A stretch of 26,168 bases of DNA from a virus. The position numbers and the translations under genes were made by a program. Below, in pieces: positions 23,902 to 26,168 of the stretch; position 1 is the stretch's first letter, and every line of letters begins with the position of its first letter. The stretch lies in the IMG/VR virus record IMGVR_UViG_3300046007_010921, positions 1 to 26,168 of that record. One strand, 5' to 3'. Under the pieces are notes generated by a model that had not been told where the DNA came from, did no database searches, and worked only from the letters and a program-made list of their open reading frames with translations.

Positions 23902-24462
23902 TTATTCAGATTTTTCGTGTTTAATTGCAAAAATGTTAGCCATTTTTAATAATTCACCAAGAGTGGTGTTATGGTATTGTGCCATTTGGTCATCAGTTTT
24001 GTCGAACATTAAAATAGCAGCGTATTCTTCATCTGTAAACTTAACACCGTTAGATAACGCATAGTAAATACTTCTTTCGCTAACACGCATTGAAACTAAG
24101 TTATTATTGAAGTCATACATTTTACCTTGGTTTTTTCGGTGCCATTCTGAATCACATGGTACGTATAAATTTGCCTTACCAATTTGGTGAAGTAAGCAAA
24201 TTTTAAGTAATGATGCTTGGTTTACTTGTTTATCCTCAGGTAACGCATTATTAAAACGGACAGCATAAAACGCGACTCTAAGTAAATGGTCAACAAGACC
24301 ACCCTCAAAGGCATTGTGTAAGCTATCCATTGTAGATGCTGGTGCTTTTATGAAAGATTCACCCAAAAATTTCATGAGTTCATCTGTCATAAACTCATAC
24401 TTTGTTGCTGTTTCAAAATATTTTTTAGTATTAGAAACAATTTTTTCTTGTGTTAAAGACAT
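23902..24462 (-). CDS. HD-domain-like protein with altered HD motif
   Basis: A 186-residue helical protein similar to HD phosphohydrolases: LHNAFEGGLVDHLLRVAFYA (48-67) is the usual 'GGLxxH' element, and LLHQIGKANL (90-99) sits at the HD position, but the Asp is Gln93. Near the C-terminus MANIFAI (174-180) stands where 'ADxxA' is expected. SERSIYYALSNGVKFTDEEY (128-147) matches the rest of the fold. Both metal-binding Asp residues therefore seem changed, so the metal-dependent activity may be lost or different. It leads the block encoding dUTPase and IMPDH/GMPR, behind a probable promoter, so a nucleotide-related role is plausible but unproved. Confidence 0.7.
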   Translation of the reverse strand: MSLTQEKIVSNTKKYFETATKYEFMTDELMKFLGESFIKAPASTMDSLHNAFEGGLVDHLLRVAFYAVRFNNALPEDKQVNQASLLKICLLHQIGKANLYVPCDSEWHRKNQGKMYDFNNNLVSMRVSERSIYYALSNGVKFTDEEYAAILMFDKTDDQMAQYHNTTLGELLKMANIFAIKHEKSE

Positions 24463-24497
24463 TGATTTTTATATTAAATAATTGTTATTCATTTTTA

Positions 24498-24528
24498 CAA
24501 ATATACGCATAAAAAACATAAAAATCAA
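24498..24528 (-). promoter_or_regulatory. Candidate Bacteroidota-type promoter for the HD-dut block
   Basis: On the minus strand, TATATTTG at 24505-24498 fits the -7 consensus TAnnTTTG exactly, and TTG at 24528-24526 lies 20 bp upstream, matching the -33 element. Both lie in the longest intergenic gap of the window (24463-24540), 36 bp before the ATG of the HD gene. This suggests that host RNA polymerase drives the HD-dUTPase-IMPDH/GMPR genes, perhaps early. Start-site mapping would settle it. Confidence 0.55.
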
Positions 24529-24540
24529 TGTTTTTATAAT

Positions 24541-24990
24541 TTAATTTGAAGAGTTACCACTAAAATTTATTCTAGGGTTTTTTTCATAATAATTTAAATC
24601 TGATGGTGGAACACTAGGTGTGTATGGTAAAATCGTTTCAATTGAATCTAACACATTTTTAGATTCTTTAAGAGTTTCAAAAATATCATAGTTCTTTGTT
24701 TCAGTCTCATGGTTTTCAATTATTTTTTTATCTTTTTTGAAATTTTCAATTAAATCTCTTTCATTTTCTGGTACTATTTTAATCCCAGCTTTTTTAAGTT
24801 TACCCATGTCTTCAACGCGTTTCATAACTTTTAATATTTTTTCAACGCTTTCATCTTTTTTTGGTGTTTCAGTTAATAATTGTTTTTCTTCTTTTTTTTT
24901 AACTTCAACTATTTCAGTTTCGTTACTTTCATCTTTTAACATTTCAATCATGAAATTTAAAAGCATTTTTACATCATCTTTTCTAGACAT
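24541..24990 (-). CDS. Unrecognised charged coiled-coil-like protein
   Basis: A 149-residue, highly charged protein (Lys/Glu rich) that I cannot assign. It has a long helical region (VEKILKVMKRVEDMGKLKKA, 49-68, and neighbours) and a C-terminal Pro/Asn-rich tail (PYTPSVPPSDLNYYEKNP). No enzyme motif or membrane segment. It overlaps the upstream glycosyltransferase gene by 22 bp if it starts at 24990. A later ATG at 24966 (MLLNFMIEML) would leave a 2 bp gap, but the leader of 24990 (AAAAAATAAAAAATCAG) resembles other starts here. The plus-strand frame at 24737-25048 is its shadow. Function unknown. Confidence 0.65.
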   Translation of the reverse strand: MSRKDDVKMLLNFMIEMLKDESNETEIVEVKKKEEKQLLTETPKKDESVEKILKVMKRVEDMGKLKKAGIKIVPENERDLIENFKKDKKIIENHETETKNYDIFETLKESKNVLDSIETILPYTPSVPPSDLNYYEKNPRINFSGNSSN

Positions 24991-26168
24991 GGTTCTGATT
25001 TTTTATTTTTTGTTAATTGTAAATATAATTCTCTTCTTTGTCCAGTAACACTTTCCATTGAATAAACATCTTTTACAGAATTGTATAAGTTTTCTTGTAA
25101 AACAGAAATCATATCTGGGTTTTGAATAAGTTTTTTAAGTGAAGAATACCAGTCTTTGTGGTTTTTTCTAGTTTCAATAAGAATACCGTTGGCTGTTTTA
25201 TCAAATTCACCACCAAACTTAATCGCGTTGGTTAAATCTAATTTATAAGGTCCAAAATCTTGTGCGATAATTGCTTTATGGTGGAAACCAGCTTCAATTA
25301 CTTTTAATTGACTTTTAACTTTATTAAAAACATTTTCTTCTAATGGTGCCAAAGAAATATCAAACAAATTATAGTTTGAAGCGTAAGTTGAAATTGGTTT
25401 TGTCCAAACTCTTCTATATGGTTCGTTAGCGATATTTGGGAATTCATCCTGTGTAAACCTCATTAAAAAGTTTTTATATTCTGGACTAACAATATTGTAA
25501 TTATCAGTAAAGATTTTTTCATAACGATACCAAACGCTTTCCATAGGTGTTATCGCTCTAACTTTTTGTTCACCAGTATTTGTGTCAATATCAGTATGTG
25601 TACCTCTAGTATCAAAACCACACAATACAAATTGTACTTTATCGATAAGGTTATCACTTTTTAATTTTGAAACAACGCCACTAAGAATTTCTAAATCTTT
25701 TAAGTGAGAAGAACCACCTAACCACCCAATTCTAATTCTATCGGATTTTTCTAAATTAGGTGTAAATTGTTTTTCTTTTGGGTCGACAGCATTAGGGATT
25801 ACAAATACATTTTTATTGTATTTTTTAATCTCATCAGCAAATAACGGTGTTGTTGTCGTTACATTTCTAGCAACTTTAATATTATCTAATATTTTTTTAT
25901 CTAGACCAGCTGATTTAATAATATGATAAGCTGGGTGGTGAGTACCTGGAGCCCAATAATCGTCCAAATCCATAACACTAATAATCCCTAGACTATCTAA
26001 TTTATCTAACAATTGAGGCATTGTTTCATAAGACCCTAATGTTCTATGGTAATGAATAATATCATATTGTTTTAACCATTCATCATCATTTAATTGTGGT
26101 TCATAATCGATATCGATTGAAAATTCATTTGAATATAATGTTTCTAATGCGATGTGTGGATTTGTAGA
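24969..26168 (-). CDS. GT4-like glycosyltransferase (N-terminus beyond right edge)
   Basis: The frame is open from the window edge to a TAA at 24971-24969, 399 visible codons; the first ATG inside the window, at 26021, is internal. Visible landmarks are YDIIHYHRTLG (35-45), VMDLDDYW (65-72) after it, NVFVIPNAVDP (120-130) and RIGWLGGSSHLKDLE (146-160), the usual N-domain/linker pattern of GT4-type proteins. Later FDISLAPLEENVFNKVKS and KVIEAGFHHKAIIAQ give the donor-site region (EX7E equivalent). No membrane segment is seen. It precedes the charged coiled-coil gene by a 22 bp overlap. Donor and acceptor unknown. Confidence 0.82.
   Translation of the reverse strand, partial: STNPHIALETLYSNEFSIDIDYEPQLNDDEWLKQYDIIHYHRTLGSYETMPQLLDKLDSLGIISVMDLDDYWAPGTHHPAYHIIKSAGLDKKILDNIKVARNVTTTTPLFADEIKKYNKNVFVIPNAVDPKEKQFTPNLEKSDRIRIGWLGGSSHLKDLEILSGVVSKLKSDNLIDKVQFVLCGFDTRGTHTDIDTNTGEQKVRAITPMESVWYRYEKIFTDNYNIVSPEYKNFLMRFTQDEFPNIANEPYRRVWTKPISTYASNYNLFDISLAPLEENVFNKVKSQLKVIEAGFHHKAIIAQDFGPYKLDLTNAIKFGGEFDKTANGILIETRKNHKDWYSSLKKLIQNPDMISVLQENLYNSVKDVYSMESVTGQRRELYLQLTKNKKSEPCLEKMM

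Noticed and set aside
24512-24535. AAAAACAT/ATGTTTTT inverted repeat as a terminator
   Set aside because: An almost all-AT 8 bp stem with an 8-base loop is weak, and it overlaps the candidate promoter at 24498-24528.
1-26168. tRNA genes, CRISPR arrays, insertion sequences or attachment sites
   Set aside because: No cloverleaf-like GC-rich stretch, regularly spaced repeat, transposase or integrase was seen while reading the gaps and coding frames.
1-26168. Window as a bacterial polysaccharide locus rather than a phage
   Set aside because: The late sigma factor, PhoH, dUTPase and IMPDH/GMPR block on the same strand with the same compact style argue for phage, although contamination cannot be excluded without the full contig.

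Overview
This looks like an AT-rich segment (roughly 30% GC by eye) of a large T4-type phage genome whose host is probably a member of the Bacteroidota. The phage signs are a T4 gp55-like late sigma factor, PhoH, dUTPase, an IMPDH/GMP-reductase family enzyme, several small unrecognised phage-style proteins, and almost complete coding on one strand with 0-50 bp gaps. The host signs are indirect. No Shine-Dalgarno sequences are visible before the starts, which are A-rich instead, and one good TTG/TAnnTTTG promoter is present. Every gene I accept is on the minus strand, so transcription runs from the right edge to the left. I found no tRNA, rRNA, CRISPR array, transposase or integrase, and no gene-free stretch longer than about 80 bp.

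Layout in transcription order: (a) 24.5-26.2 kb, a glycosyltransferase cut by the window edge and a small charged protein. (b) 22.3-24.5 kb, a nucleotide-metabolism block: HD-like protein, dUTPase and an IMPDH/GMPR family enzyme, behind a probable host-type promoter. (c) 19.7-22.3 kb, a GT2-GT4 fusion glycosyltransferase and an unrecognised 315-residue protein. (d) 13.8-19.7 kb, eight tightly coupled genes: seven known or probable glycosyltransferases (two GT10 fucosyltransferase-like, two GT25-like, three GT-A-like) and an FkbM methyltransferase. (e) 7-13.8 kb, a sugar-making and modifying cassette: HAD-nucleotidyltransferase fusion, small HAD phosphatase, PMI-type cupin, nucleotidyltransferase-kinase fusion, GatZ/KbaZ-like aldolase, possible glycosyltransferase, cupin, SGNH hydrolase and GDPD-like protein. 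(f) 5-6.9 kb, gmd and fcl, the two-step route from GDP-mannose to GDP-L-fucose. (g) 1-5 kb, phoH, a degenerate HAD-like protein, a small unknown, two more glycosyltransferases, the gp55-like sigma factor and a partial unknown.

Together the window carries about 12 glycosyltransferase or glycosyltransferase-like proteins plus sugar-nucleotide synthesis. The clearest line is Gmd, then Fcl, giving GDP-fucose for the two GT10-like enzymes. A second line (GatZ-like aldolase, kinase, nucleotidyltransferases, HAD phosphatases) probably makes another activated sugar or polyol that I cannot name. I see no flippase, polymerase, lipid-carrier transferase, ligase or membrane transporter. The glycan may therefore be built on a cytoplasmic acceptor (virion protein or DNA) or may borrow the host's envelope machinery. 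That phage glycan island is the main candidate for an undescribed system here.
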